A stretch of DNA of 64,000 bases, from positions 1 through 64,000 of the forward strand of contig CAJQUW010000928.1 of NCBI GenBank assembly GCA_907163375.1. Direction: 5' to 3'. Every line of letters starts with the position of its first letter. Within the stretch, counting starts at the first letter, position 1. The stretch comes from Prostheceraeus crozeri (Eukaryota; Platyhelminthes; Polycladida; Euryleptidae). The notes under the pieces are model-generated. The model was not told the DNA's origin. It made no database searches and worked only from the letters and a program-made list of their open reading frames with translations. This document shows positions 45,113-56,089 of this stretch, piece by piece. A program made the position numbers and the translations under genes.

Positions 45113-45172
45113 GATTAGCCTAGTAGTTTAAACCGTCACCGCCTGCAAAACCCACAGGTCAAGTCCAATATG
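45113..45172 (+). mobile_element. tRNA-like SINE head (part of the unknown repeat)
   Basis: TAGCCTAGTAGTTTAAACCG resembles an A-box region, and CAGGTCAAGTCCAATATG a B-box region, spaced as in tRNA-derived SINEs. A decayed version lies in copy 2 (45910-45960). Confidence 0.4.
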
Positions 45173-45544
45173 TCTACAGAGCGCTAGAGATTCGAATTAT
45201 TTTTTTCTAGTTAGCATTTTTTGGTATAAATTTTCATAATTAAGACTGATTAATTAAGACTAATTAAGTCAGGCTGTTGAAGCACTTGCTTTATCTAAAA
45301 TTTCTCCCGAAAAGCAGCTTAAACAGGAAATAGAAAGCGATCGCAGGATTAAGGTCTGGAACTACACTAGTAAGACGATGAAATTTATGAAACCATGGAT
45401 TTTGGTTGTTAACCGGTTAACTATTTCAAGCCGATTAAACGAAAGTTTGAACCGTGCCAATGACTGCGGCATGATCATCACAGAGAAGACTACTAAAAGG
45501 GTAGATGACTTCCTTGAAGATATGATAGGGAGATGAAGATTCCC

Positions 45545-46040
45545 TGATGATAGATGTCGCAGCGAAACCTTCCCGTGGTGAGTTTACATGAATCCGTGAG
45601 TCCTTATAATTACTTGATAATTAACTTTTCTATTTTCAGAGTGTATTTGCCTTGCTTTATATGTTTCTGTTCTGTAGTGTTGCTGCTCAATGTATCACTG
45701 TACGTCGTAACATCATAATAATGATGGATATCTGAAAACTTTATGCTACATTTTCAGGTTTTGATCATTTGTGCGCAACTGCTCAAGCACTAGAGTTCCC
45801 GGCTGAATTTTTTTGACAAAGTCTCCTCTCTGGGTGTGTGGACTAATGGTAGATGCAACAGTCAGATCTACAGGTCCACAGTAAGTTAATAGATTTTGCT
45901 ATGCACAGAAGTGCGAACCGCACCGCATGCAAATCTCGCCAAAGTTTCCCCCAATATGTCTACAGAGCGTTAGAGATTCGAAACATTTTTTCTGGTTTTC
46001 ATTCATTTTCATTATTAAGACTGATTGGGTTAGTACTTTA
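45545..46040 (+). repeat. Unknown repeat, copy 2 (uninterrupted)
   Basis: The empty-site partner of copy 1 at 43770-45260. It joins GTGAGTTTACATGAATCC directly to CCTTATAATTACTTG, and GGACTAATGGTAG to GCAACAGTCAGATCTAC. No coding. Confidence 0.7.
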
Positions 46041-47736
46041 AAATCAAAACCGCAGTTGCTTTCATAGGGCCACGCTTGTTCTCTGGGTATGTACAACAAG
46101 TGAATGATGCCCTGACCATCTGTTGTATATGAATGCCACACTGCTAGCAGTTCATTCAATTCTACGAGATAACGATAGAGATAAAAAGACGTCTTGGGTG
46201 TTACTATTATCAGGTTCCGTGGTTTATTCCACTTCATCACACACAACTAAGGAATCATTGCTAATTATTGGCATAGAAAATTCTTTTTCGACTTTCGGGC
46301 AGGCCACCGTTCAGAATTGAATTTTTCGTTTCTAGGAGTGATGAAGATTTAGAACTCAAGCTTGGTTCACATGTGCTACTATAAGTAGTAGGTATGGGAA
46401 TATTTTGGCGATTATCAAGTAGTACGGAAGGCAAATTTATTTGTGAATGAAAATAACCAATTTGACTGAACAGACGTTAGTAAATGCATCTTTGTTCTCA
46501 AATCAAAAATTTTATGAATTAATGGATATAACAGCTTTCATCTCATTCTCGGGATAGGCCTGTAATCACAGATATTGAGTAACTATGTCAGTTTATGATA
46601 ACTTTCGAATATTCGTCAGTTCAAGTGAAAATATGTCTTTATGATATTGCTTATGTTGATGATCATAACGTAGAATAATATACTACGTCGTAAATTAGTA
46701 ATAAGAAAGACAGGCATTATATACATGTACATCTTAACAGCACAGGCAATTAAGTACGGCATCAACTCGGGAATAGAGGAGAATACATGTAGACCTACTA
46801 TGTATGAATATAATTGATATGGAACGGTTTGGAACTTGGAAATGAAGCGTCAGGGTATTTTAGGGGTACATAAACCCGTGACAACAATTCTTGGACAATA
46901 GCATGAAAAGTAGATAAAAAGTACCAACCTATAACTCTGAATCCACATCATCACACAGCAATTCCTCTGATGCAGGTTTACCTCTTATACGCCATCGCGA
47001 TACCTATCCTCTTGATAAAGACCACAAAACATCGTAACAAGGGCCGTCGCTGCAACATCCGATTTCACCATAAGCTGTGAACGCCATACTCTGTCTACAT
47101 TCATAGCTGATAGTTATAATGGCTGCTGAAGCCTGATAAGAACGCAGAAGATATAATTATTGAAAAAGAAGACTCAAATTCATCATGCTGGCACGAATAA
47201 CAACAATGGAAGAAGAACAAGGAAAATCAAAGCAACATCGATGGTAATAGGATGGACCGACAACATCAAGCAGTGGATACAGGGAAGAATGATAGAGGCA
47301 GAAAGGAGTAGGCCTACACCAACGGTCGGTGATGAACAAACGACACTTAATCTGTCATTAAAACGATAGTAGTCGAACTTATCAGCACAATGACCAAGAT
47401 CAACTAGCTTAAACTCAAATTTGCTGATGACAGTTCCTGGGATGCCAAATTATAACCAAAATTTATCGGGGAAAATGTAGTCGAGGAATAACGGCGTATA
47501 ATGAGGGTCACGCGATTCTTATGTCAGCTACACAGTCAGAGCAACTCCTGCTTCTCGACTAAGGACAGAATAACTAAGCATAATCCACGAGCGCGTTCGA
47601 GGAAAGTGAATTCAATCTCGATATCTCGACCATTTATTAGACTTTCGAGAACTCGAGATTACAGTGCCGAGATCTCGATATTCCAGATTAGATTAATTTA
47701 TTATTTTTATACTTAACAAATGAAAATTAATGTTTC
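46041..47736. other. Non-coding DNA
   Basis: No gene or named repeat recognised. The minus-strand frame 46246-45899 and shorter plus-strand frames have no domain signature. Confidence 0.4.
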
Positions 47737-48022
47737 ATTGAATTGCCTGTTGGAACATTAGGTCAACTGTTGACGCAAAATGTGCTAGTGTTCCCAAACT
47801 TGCATATTATTGAAAGCCATCTGAAAGGCAATGAGTTATATAGTCTTGAAGATGCACAATGCTAAGTGACTGTACCTTTGAACTGTCTTTTAAATGACTG
47901 ATACCTGTGTTTATCAGTCATCCATGAATGCTAGCTGTGTTAAACACATATGTAGGCCTACATGTTGAACACCTACTCCAAGTCAATAATTATGTCAACT
48001 TGATGCTGCATCTAAACAGCTA
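47737..48022 (+). repeat. Interspersed repeat, copy 2 (uninterrupted)
   Basis: Homologue of 9838-10615 without the Tc1-like insert. It gives the pre-insertion state of that locus, with CCCAAACTTGCATATTATTG running into AAAGCCATCTGAAAGG. Confidence 0.75.
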
Positions 48023-49083
48023 GTTACAAAATATTGTGTTATTTGGAGTGGACAAGGGAATACCGACCTCCAACCCACTTTCATACTGAATAAAGAAATC
48101 GTGAATTTGAAATGAATTTGCTACATATTTTGTGCGGCGGACTATTTCAAAATGAGCATTTCTATCGGGCTATTGTTGGTCCCGGGAAATCACAAATAAT
48201 ATTTGGATCAAGGTGAAGAGAAATGTAGAGCATTGTGTTGTGTACAATCGTACACGGTGATAACTTTGTTTTAGGTTCCTGTATATTTAATGAATCGGAT
48301 TCTTCCGTATTGTAAGAGGCTTTTTATGGAATTGACTTACATAAGCTTTGTTTATCATGTACTAAATTCCTTTTCACCGCTGCAGGATTGCTAGTTTCAA
48401 TTAATCGATGAAGGAAAAAGTGATAGTAGTTTCATATAGAAGACTCTAAATACAACATAAATTTTAATAAAGAGTAACACTTGTTTTCATGAATTTCATT
48501 AATTGCCGTAGTGAATACGTCTCCGAGTTTTTTTTTATTTTTTATGAGTATTGCATACTCATAGGCTGTCCATGCTTTTCAAATGCTCAACTAGTTTATT
48601 AAACATGTTTTCACAACACTGTCGAATTGGGGAATTCTACCTACTTTCCACCTGCTATTTCACACAGTTTTGGTCAAGAATCCGGTAATTTGATTCATCT
48701 CCTACGCCTTTGCTTCATCTAGCTGGATACTTAAAACTTTGATAAACATATTTGTTTTCACTTGAGATAATAAAGTATAAAATTTTGTGAAACACCATTC
48801 TTATCGCATTTATGCAAACAAGGATCGTTCTTTAATCGTAATTGAAATATTTCTATAATTAAGAAGAAAGACGGAATTATGAAATTAAATCGGCCACTGT
48901 CAGACATCAAGCCTCCTGAACACCTGTTACCATATGCAATAAATTGCGCTTTATGAGTAATTGACACGAACCTGATATAGGCCTACTTGCAATCTCGAAT
49001 TCGAGATATCGGTACTTGGAAAATATTGAACTCGAGATTGAATTCATAGGTTCGAGTCGCACTTTATCTGAATCGAAGGGCGC
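48023..49083. other. Non-coding DNA
   Basis: AT-rich, no gene recognised. A 15-base word TGAATTCAATCTCGA near 47609 has an inverted match near 49027-49041 with further ATATCTCGA words, possibly very decayed ends of an element. Confidence 0.35.
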
Positions 49084-49435
49084 CACTTAGTTAGTTAGTT
49101 ATCCAGTTTTAATCCGGTGATTTCCCCGTGTCCGAGGGTGGCCGGATGTACCTTATCGTGCCGCAATCGCCTTCACACCTCGTCTCCATTTCCCTCTGTC
49201 CAATACGTACCTTTTCGTCAGGCCTATCCAAGACATTTATCTTCCACTAGCTCTTCCACATTTTCTTGGGTCGTCCTCGCTTTCTTCTACCCCCAAAATT
49301 CAGCGCTCTCCTCAAAGCACTACATTCATCCGTCCTCAAAACATGGCCACACCATCTCACTCCATTTGTCCTCAATAAACTATCAACACCTTCATTCAAC
49401 CCAAGCAACCGCATCATCTCTTCACTGTTGTAAAA
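49084..49435 (-). pseudogene. LINE 3' end, RTE/L1-like C-terminal fragment
   Basis: Minus strand: EEMMRLLGLNEGVDSLLRTN, VRWCGHVLRTDECSALRRAL, GGRRKRGRPKKMWKS, then after a frame change DRGKWRRGVKAIAAR and a stop, followed by GGATAACTAACTAAC. The RW(F/Y/C)GHVLRR...GRPKxxW...WRxGV order is the standard C-terminus of one large invertebrate LINE group. The tail is a short TAAC repeat. 5'-truncated at the THAP relic. Confidence 0.75.
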
Positions 49436-49638
49436 ATGGCGCAGTGCTTTTTCGTCGGATGTGTCAGCAGCACCAATACTTAGCGCACAAATAATAGCTT
49501 CTACAGATTCCCAAAAAAATGTCCTTGTTCAATTAATGGTGTCGGAGCACAGAATGGAAAGACTTTACTCCTAATAAGCATAGTCGAGTATGTTCTGACC
49601 ACTTCGCCGAATTAACAAGACAAAGAATCTATGAGATG
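49436..49638 (+). pseudogene. THAP-domain exon relic
   Basis: ATG at 49436 gives MAQCFFVGCVSSTNT, a TAG, then NNSFYRFPKKCP. After a frame change comes W(C)RSTEWKDFTPNKHSR followed by VCSDHFAE. The order C-x4-C, FYRFPK, W, CSDHF is the C2CH THAP zinc-coordinating DNA-binding domain. The block ends ATG|GTATGT, a plausible 5' splice site at 49639. One stop and one frame change disable it. THAP exons occur in both host regulators and P-element-type transposases; nothing nearby decides which. Confidence 0.65.
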
Positions 49639-49639
49639 G

Positions 49640-50289
49640 TATGTTATCTGACCAATATCGAGCCAATTAGTCTCTATTTCGTTTGCGACCTACCGCAATC
49701 TAATGTCTCAAATGATTCCAATGACTGAATATTTTTCAGAGCGCATTCTGTCTAAAAGTGATCTTAATTCAATGATTTCGAATTAGAACAACATTTTGAC
49801 TTTATCTAGAAGTATCGTAAATTGAAGCCACTGCGATGCATCGAAGCATTCATACTATCTTCATTTCAGACAATATGTTACCAAATTTATGTACGTACAA
49901 CTGTCAAATACTTTATATGTACAACATGCATAATTTTTATCTTAATATTGAGTGAATAATACGTCACTTCAAAAAATGGTGAACGGAGTTTGATAGCACT
50001 TCTATTATGGAAGAGATACACCAACTGTAAAAAGTTGAATACTGAATTTAATTAATATTGGTGCAAGTACTTTTATCTTTTTTCAAATCGCATGACCTGA
50101 GAAAACTGTCAAAAAAATGGCCATGACTTCTTATTGACAATTTTTGAAGCTAATGGCTCACTGCATAGCAGCAATAGTTGCAGGGTCGTGAGAAGGTTCT
50201 GCTAATTCACTATCATGTTGATGACTTGGAACTAAGTTAAATGATTCGATCTAGTAAAGCTATTATCCAAGCGATGACCAAGACAGTGG
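49640..50289. other. Non-coding DNA
   Basis: AT-rich; no recognisable gene. No continuation of the THAP protein was found. Confidence 0.4.
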
Positions 50290-50570
50290 CATAGGTGGTG
50301 GTGATGATTATGACCCGCTTTTAGTCAAAAGACGAGAAAATTAGCCAAATTGTATGCGTTTCATCTCTCAAGTGATCGTCTTGAGAACGAGAGCAGTGAA
50401 ACACATGCTTGCATAAAAGTTTATTCCTTCAACACTTCGCACACCTGTCCGCCAGATTCATCAACCATGCCAGTTATCTCAACATGCATAGTGACAAAGT
50501 GGATTTCGGACTTTAGGGATTATTCCACTATGCAGTTCTTGTCAGAAAATCCCGCTCGGTGCATCTGATG
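50290..50570 (+). pseudogene. Possible MULE-type transposase N-terminal scrap
   Basis: A 72-codon frame with SSETHACIKVYSFNTSHTCP, then VISTCIVTKWISDF. (F/I)KxxxxxHTC followed by xxxxWIxxKxxxxF is the pattern of the MuDR-type DNA-binding region in Mutator-like transposases. No DDE domain follows, so the match is weak. Confidence 0.3.
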
Positions 50571-50749
50571 TGGGTGACACTCGTCACATGTCTATCAGTT
50601 TGCATGCGGCAGTCAACTGGTAAACGCATTAAGAAATTCGTCATGAATTCTCTATTCATGAATCAAGTAATGTCTACAACTAACGCCGTTCGTAAGATAA
50701 ATTCGAGGCGCGCGATGCATATCACAAATTTTGATGGATGAATTCGCCA

Positions 50750-52620
50750 AAATCTAATGACACTACTCACTGTAGAACATTAATCGCTAAAATCTGGCTC
50801 TTATTTTCAATCATTGTACGTCATTTCATTAGGCGTGTTGAATTTGCACTAAAATTTCCCTGCCAAATGACAAAATTATTGAAGACAACATGACTAAATG
50901 CTGTCGATAGCATGACTAATGCAAGGGCTAAAATAGCATATCGAAGTAATGTTGTCAATATGTAAAAAAGGTCTGCATTTGACTATTTGACTTCGAAAAA
51001 CATTGCAATTGACTTCAAGCTATTGCAATTACTTAGTCGGTGCAATTTTGGCCGCGCAGCTATTTTACAGGCTGAGCCGGTCCAATCAATTTCCATGTCT
51101 TACCACATATCATATTTCTCAGTTACAGGAGAGTTCAAAACACTATACATGACCAAAATCTCTATTCATTGGTTCACTTATTGTAGAGAATTTCTATCTT
51201 TTACTTATTTATGATGTTATTGATTATTTCCTTTCCTAGACATATTTATGAAACACTCGCTATCACCGACTCAGCTACTGTGATAGTCGTCAGACCAAAA
51301 TTGTACTGAATCAGCCGTTACAATAGCCACTGCCTTGACTATGCAGTCAAAGGACTGACTGAGTTCATTTATCTTTCATGACAGCGCCAATTTAAGAATA
51401 GTTTGAGCTTCATTTACAGGAATTGTAGCCTAGAGAATTCATTGTTCACTTCAATATGGCATCCGACTCCAACTAATACATAGATTGTCCTTCAAATGAA
51501 ACATAAATGATAAAATTGAAGAGTTTTCGTCTCGTCTGTGGGAAAGCAAGCAAGACTACATGTCAGCTCACTAACATAAGGAGCTGTGAGGAACCCCTGA
51601 GGAGACATTGACAAACTTGATGCTTTGATTTTGCTGCATTATCTGTTTGAGGAAATGCAGTGTAGTATATTGAACAAATTTCCTGGATTTTGGTGCCTGA
51701 ATTCAGACAAAAAAATGTATACATTAAATTTAGAAATACAAACACGAATAAATATGATAGGCACTTACGAATTACTTCTGAGAATTATGCAACTCTACCG
51801 ACAATTCAGAAAATCTATGTAGCTCTCTTTGACATCCACATGAAGCAACAGCATTCTACCTCTTTGATGATCGGTGCTTCTGTAAAAAGCGAACATCTGA
51901 AAGATACCAAAAACAGCTGATTTACTGACCCTGACCTACCTCTGGAAGCCGCCATCATTTAGGTACCGTTGTCATGACAGCGCGTGTCCACGAAGTTCTA
52001 TTGTTCTCAATGTCAATGACCGTTCTAGTCCTTTTATATTATATAGTGTCGGATTTCTATGGTTCTTGCATACGACTTGCATATTGGCCGTGATTTTATA
52101 GATATCTATGTACAATTATTTCGTTTATGACATAGATATTTGTTCCTATTGTTAATGATGAAACTGTCAAGCTCACGGAATTAGACAGGTCGTCTCTTCT
52201 TCCGTTTGACTAGAAGGGAAGCATTGGAACGTGCAACGTTATTGAAATGGCACAATCTGCTGACTAAATACCATAGCAATCGAACAATGAGAAGCCAGTT
52301 CAGCATTAAAAACGACAAATTGTACAAAGTTTCTGTGACTGTTATGAACCGGATCACACAGCAAAGAGACACAGTCGATGTCAAGTTCTACAGAGAAGTT
52401 TGTGAACGTTTTTTCATGCGCCTGCTAACTTTTTTTAAAATGATCGGATGGCCCAACATTATCGAGAAAACTTTTGCGCAATGATCTGAATTCTTCGAAT
52501 CTGAAGGAATCCTGACGATCGGAGCATTTTGAAGGAATTTAGAGCAATCCGCAAGCGACGCACGACTATTTTTCCTATCTCTGCAAGGTATTAAAAATTT
52601 CTTTTTGCCCACTTATTAAG
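50750..52620. other. Non-coding DNA
   Basis: No gene recognised. The 92-codon frame at 52206-52484 is Arg/Lys-rich and protein-like in composition but has no signature I know. Confidence 0.4.
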
Positions 52621-52696
52621 TTCCTGCATGTGCCATTTGTTTGAATCAGTTTGCACTTCTAGCAAAGTGACACAGATAAACAATCTAATTCTGTGG

Positions 52697-55262
52697 TCAA
52701 GCTGTTCTAATCAGATTTGCTTCATCGATATATTTTGCAAGAAGTTTTAATTCCCTATGATCTAATGTATCCATGATTTGATGGAACTCTGATTTACTAT
52801 TTGTCTGTAAAAACGGAGCAATTAATTTTCTAATGCTGTCATATTTTGAACACGAACAGAAGTAGTGAAATAAATCTTCAATTTCATTATTATCACAATT
52901 CTTACAAATGCATTCGTCATATGTCTTTCTGTCATTATACCTTCCTATTTCGGTGATTAGGTTGTGGTTGCCAGTTCTCATTTTAAGCACTGTTGAAACT
53001 ACTTTGCTATTGTTTGTTATGTTTAGATATCTTTTTGTATTACACTCAAAACGGCATAACTCTAAATAATTTAAACCTTTGTTGCTATGTTTTGCCATAT
53101 CTATCCATTGTTGTCTGAAGTATTCTGTTAATCTTTTATTAATCATTTTTTTTCTTTGTGCAACTGAGTTGAGAATTATGATTTGATGTATATCATCTAA
53201 TGCGAGATTTCTGATCAGTCTATTTATGCGAAATACCCAAGTATTATGAAAAGCACGTTCTTCTATGTTTTGATTGATGATTTTGAATATCTTTTTTGTT
53301 AATAAATTTTCGTTTAGATGGTTTAGCTTCGACCAATAATTTCATGCCGCTTTATAAAAGTGAAATTCTATAGGTTTAACCCCAAATTCTCCTACTATGC
53401 AGTAATTTGGCGTTGTACGTTTCAAGTGATATTGCTTTTTAAAAAATTGAGTTTGAATTTTGTTGAGGTCCTGTATATTTCTATCGAAATAAAATTCCGA
53501 ACCATATTTCATTTTTGAAATTTTCAACATTTCGAATGCATTCATAAGAATATCTCCGTCTACATATCCGAAATCTTTTATTGTTTTACCTGTTATGCAT
53601 GCCGAGATCTTTCCTTGCTTTGCTAACTCGTTAATCTGTTTTCGATCATCTTTCGAAAAAAATACTCCGAGATATTTATATTCATTTACTACTTCAATTG
53701 TGGTAGTGCTTTCACTTGTCCTGATTTCGACATGACTGTAATTCTTCAAGTCATTATATATATTATATTATTTTAGTTTTATCAAAGTTGATGCTCAAGC
53801 AATTTTCTATACAATAGTTTTGCACAATTTGTATTTGCTTCATTAATCCTTTTTTCGAATTGTTCATCAATAATATATCGTGTGCGTAAATAAGTGACGC
53901 TAATTTTATATGCATAATACTTATGGGATCTATGGCATCTAAATTCTTTTCTAATTCTATAAGAAGATCATTCATATATAGGCAGAATAATGTCGGTGGC
54001 AAGCTGTCTCCTTGTGAAATACCATTGTTTAGCTTCAAAGCATTGCTTTCTTCATCATTAAATAATATTTGATAATTTTTTATTCATAAGAATGTTTTGC
54101 AACAATGACAGAAATCTCCCTCTCGGAATTACGTGACTGAGTTTATATAATAATCCATCTTTTGGTATGCTATCAAAGGCCTTCGATAGATCAATGAAAC
54201 AAAGATATAATGCTGTCTTATTATTTTTGCTTATTCTAATTATTTCTTTAAGGATCCATATGCAATCAATGGCAGCATTATCTTTTCTGAAACCTATTTG
54301 TGATTGACGAAGTAATTCATATTTCTCTATCCATTGATTTAGTCGGTTATTGAAAATTTTTGTCAAAAGTTTTTCCAAGCAAGAAGAAAGATTTATGAAC
54401 CTGTATGAGCTAACGTCGTTTCTGTCCCCTTTCTTGAAAATTGGAGTTATCCAACTAATTTTCCAAGGATTATTTTCGTTATTCAGAATATTATTGAATA
54501 ATATATCAATTAGTTGGAGTGTGTTATCCATATTCATTTTCAGAATTTCATAGACAACATGATCAGGACCACTACATTTTGAGTTGGCCATATTTTTTAA
54601 TGCATCAGTAATTTCGTTAACTGATATTCGAATGTTTAAAGTATCGTCATTTGGCACTTTATTGCTGTTGAGGAAATTATCTACATTAATATAATTTACA
54701 ATTTTTTATTAAGATCTGTCCATTTTTTGTCTCTGTTTAGCAATTCATTTTTGAATGCTGCAATAGATAAATGGGTATTATTCCGCTTTCTATTTTTCAT
54801 TTTTTTATTATTCATTTACTGCCAAAATTTTTTGTTATCAATTTTCGTTTTAGCATCCTTTAATTCGTTTAATTTCAATGATTATAATTTTCTTTTCTCT
54901 TTTTTTATCGCTTTATTTAAAACTTTCTTTGTTTTCATTAATGATGTAAGGTTTTTTTCTGTTTTATCTGTTTTCCATACATCTACAACTATCTTATATT
55001 GTTGCCTGAGCTGTCTCGTATCCATGATGTAGATAATTGTTTGATTGTTTTTTAATGGTTTGAATTGCTTTCTTAGTATTTATAACAAGGTTATTGTAAA
55101 CCTCGTGTTTTGATAGATCATTTTCTTTAATGTTTTGCAACAATTTATTGCAATTTTGCCTGAAGTCATTGAAATTAAACTGATTTTCACAATCGCTGGT
55201 CCATTTGAAAGGCCTCGCTCTTCTAGTTTTGTTTTGAGAGTAATGTTTTTTATTTCTTAAGC
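52697..55262 (-). mobile_element. LINE copy E, divergent subfamily, ORF2 pseudogene
   Basis: The same ORF2 plan as A-G but clearly diverged: KWTSDCENQFNFND (endonuclease/RT linker, 55200s), NSKCSGPDHVVYEILKMN, WITPIFKKGDRND, CFIDLSKAFDSIP, GISQGDSLPPTLFCLYMNDL, LIYAHDILLMNN, YKYLGVFFSKDDRKQ, FYFDRNIQDLNKIQTQFFKK, RTGNHNLITEIGRYND and CICKNCDNNEIEDLFHYF, ending at 52697. The catalytic YADD is YAHD. Several frame breaks (55000-54660, ~54050, ~53760, ~53340-53150). The 5' end abuts the 3' end of copy F at 55262/55263. The 3' tail is not identified. Confidence 0.88.
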
Positions 55263-55667
55263 TCAAAATGGTTTATTGCCCATCTTGTGGGTCAAACATG
55301 GATCAGTTTACATAAGGTAAATATGTACATATTATGCGGCGTACGGATGAATGAAAAGATGACAAGGGATGAGAATGAAATGATAGATAAAATCACACTG
55401 CACCATGATGACTGTCTTCGATGAGATCGATGAGATGAATGTCTGAAATAACTGAGCACAATGTTATAGAGCACATAATGACGAAAAAACTGTGTGGGTG
55501 ATAGCGGTACGAATGTGGCACATATGTGGAGGAGAGGAGACGAAGCATGCATCATTACATGTTATTATTAATTATGTTCACATCGCAATTTAGCTTCCAT
55601 TGTATTTAACTTAATGATTTTATTTGCACATCACACTCCGCAGCAGATTAATAATTCCTATTATTTG

Positions 55668-55804
55668 ATCGGAGGAACGGATTAATTACAAATTAACATA
55701 ATTTGAAACAGTGATTCCAATCAACAATAGTTCGTACATACCTGAAACGATTTGAAATATAATTCAGCTAAATAATCAACCACTTGTAACGTCCGTGCTC
55801 CGAT
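55668..55804 (-). promoter_or_regulatory. Leader/5' splice-site module of LINE F
   Basis: As in sister copy A: leader arm (complement of CCGTGCTCCGAT, 55793-55804), donor TTTCAG|GTATGT with the exon-like side ending at 55742, and partner arm ATCGGAGGAACGG at 55668-55680 (plus-strand reading). Confidence 0.55.
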
Positions 55805-56089
55805 ATGAGATTTTAGCGAGTGAAAGGTAATGCATGCCTTCCATTCTTTTGATTGGGTCAGTGAATATTTCTCAACATTTTGTGATAATGCAGCTTTTCA
55901 ATGCTTTTATCCATAGCAGATTTTTGATATCTGCTCCTTTTCTGATCACTAAGTTATTGATTTATTTGGTCTACTCTTGGTTTGAATCAGCACAGATATC
56001 TATACAATTATATTGCCATCTTTTCGTTGCTATTGTTTCAGACATTAACATGATAGTCCATTTGTAGATGCCAATTATTTTACACTCCG

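Larger units (their letters stand above)
43770..45260 (+). repeat. Unknown repeat, copy 1, with two nested insertions
   Basis: Shares with 45545-46040, in order: CTTCCCGTGGTGAGTT, CCTTATAATT, GAAAACTTTATGCTACATTT-like, AGGTTTTGAT, CGGCTGAATTTTTTT, GGTGTATGGACTGATGGTAG-like, GCAGTCAGATCTAC, CAATATGTCTACAGAGCG and TTAAGACTGATT. Relative to copy 2 it contains two extra blocks, ~43827-44396 and ~44632-45003. Confidence 0.75.

Noticed and set aside
45899-46246. 115-codon minus-strand frame
   Set aside because: Composition is plausible, but there is no domain, its end lies in a repeat with a second copy, and there is no supporting context.
47600-49060. Possible 1.4-kb element with inverted ends containing TGAATTCAATCTCGA
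   Set aside because: Only 15 bases match cleanly and the surrounding words are low-complexity TCGA/ATCTCG runs; the middle includes a separate known repeat and no coding.
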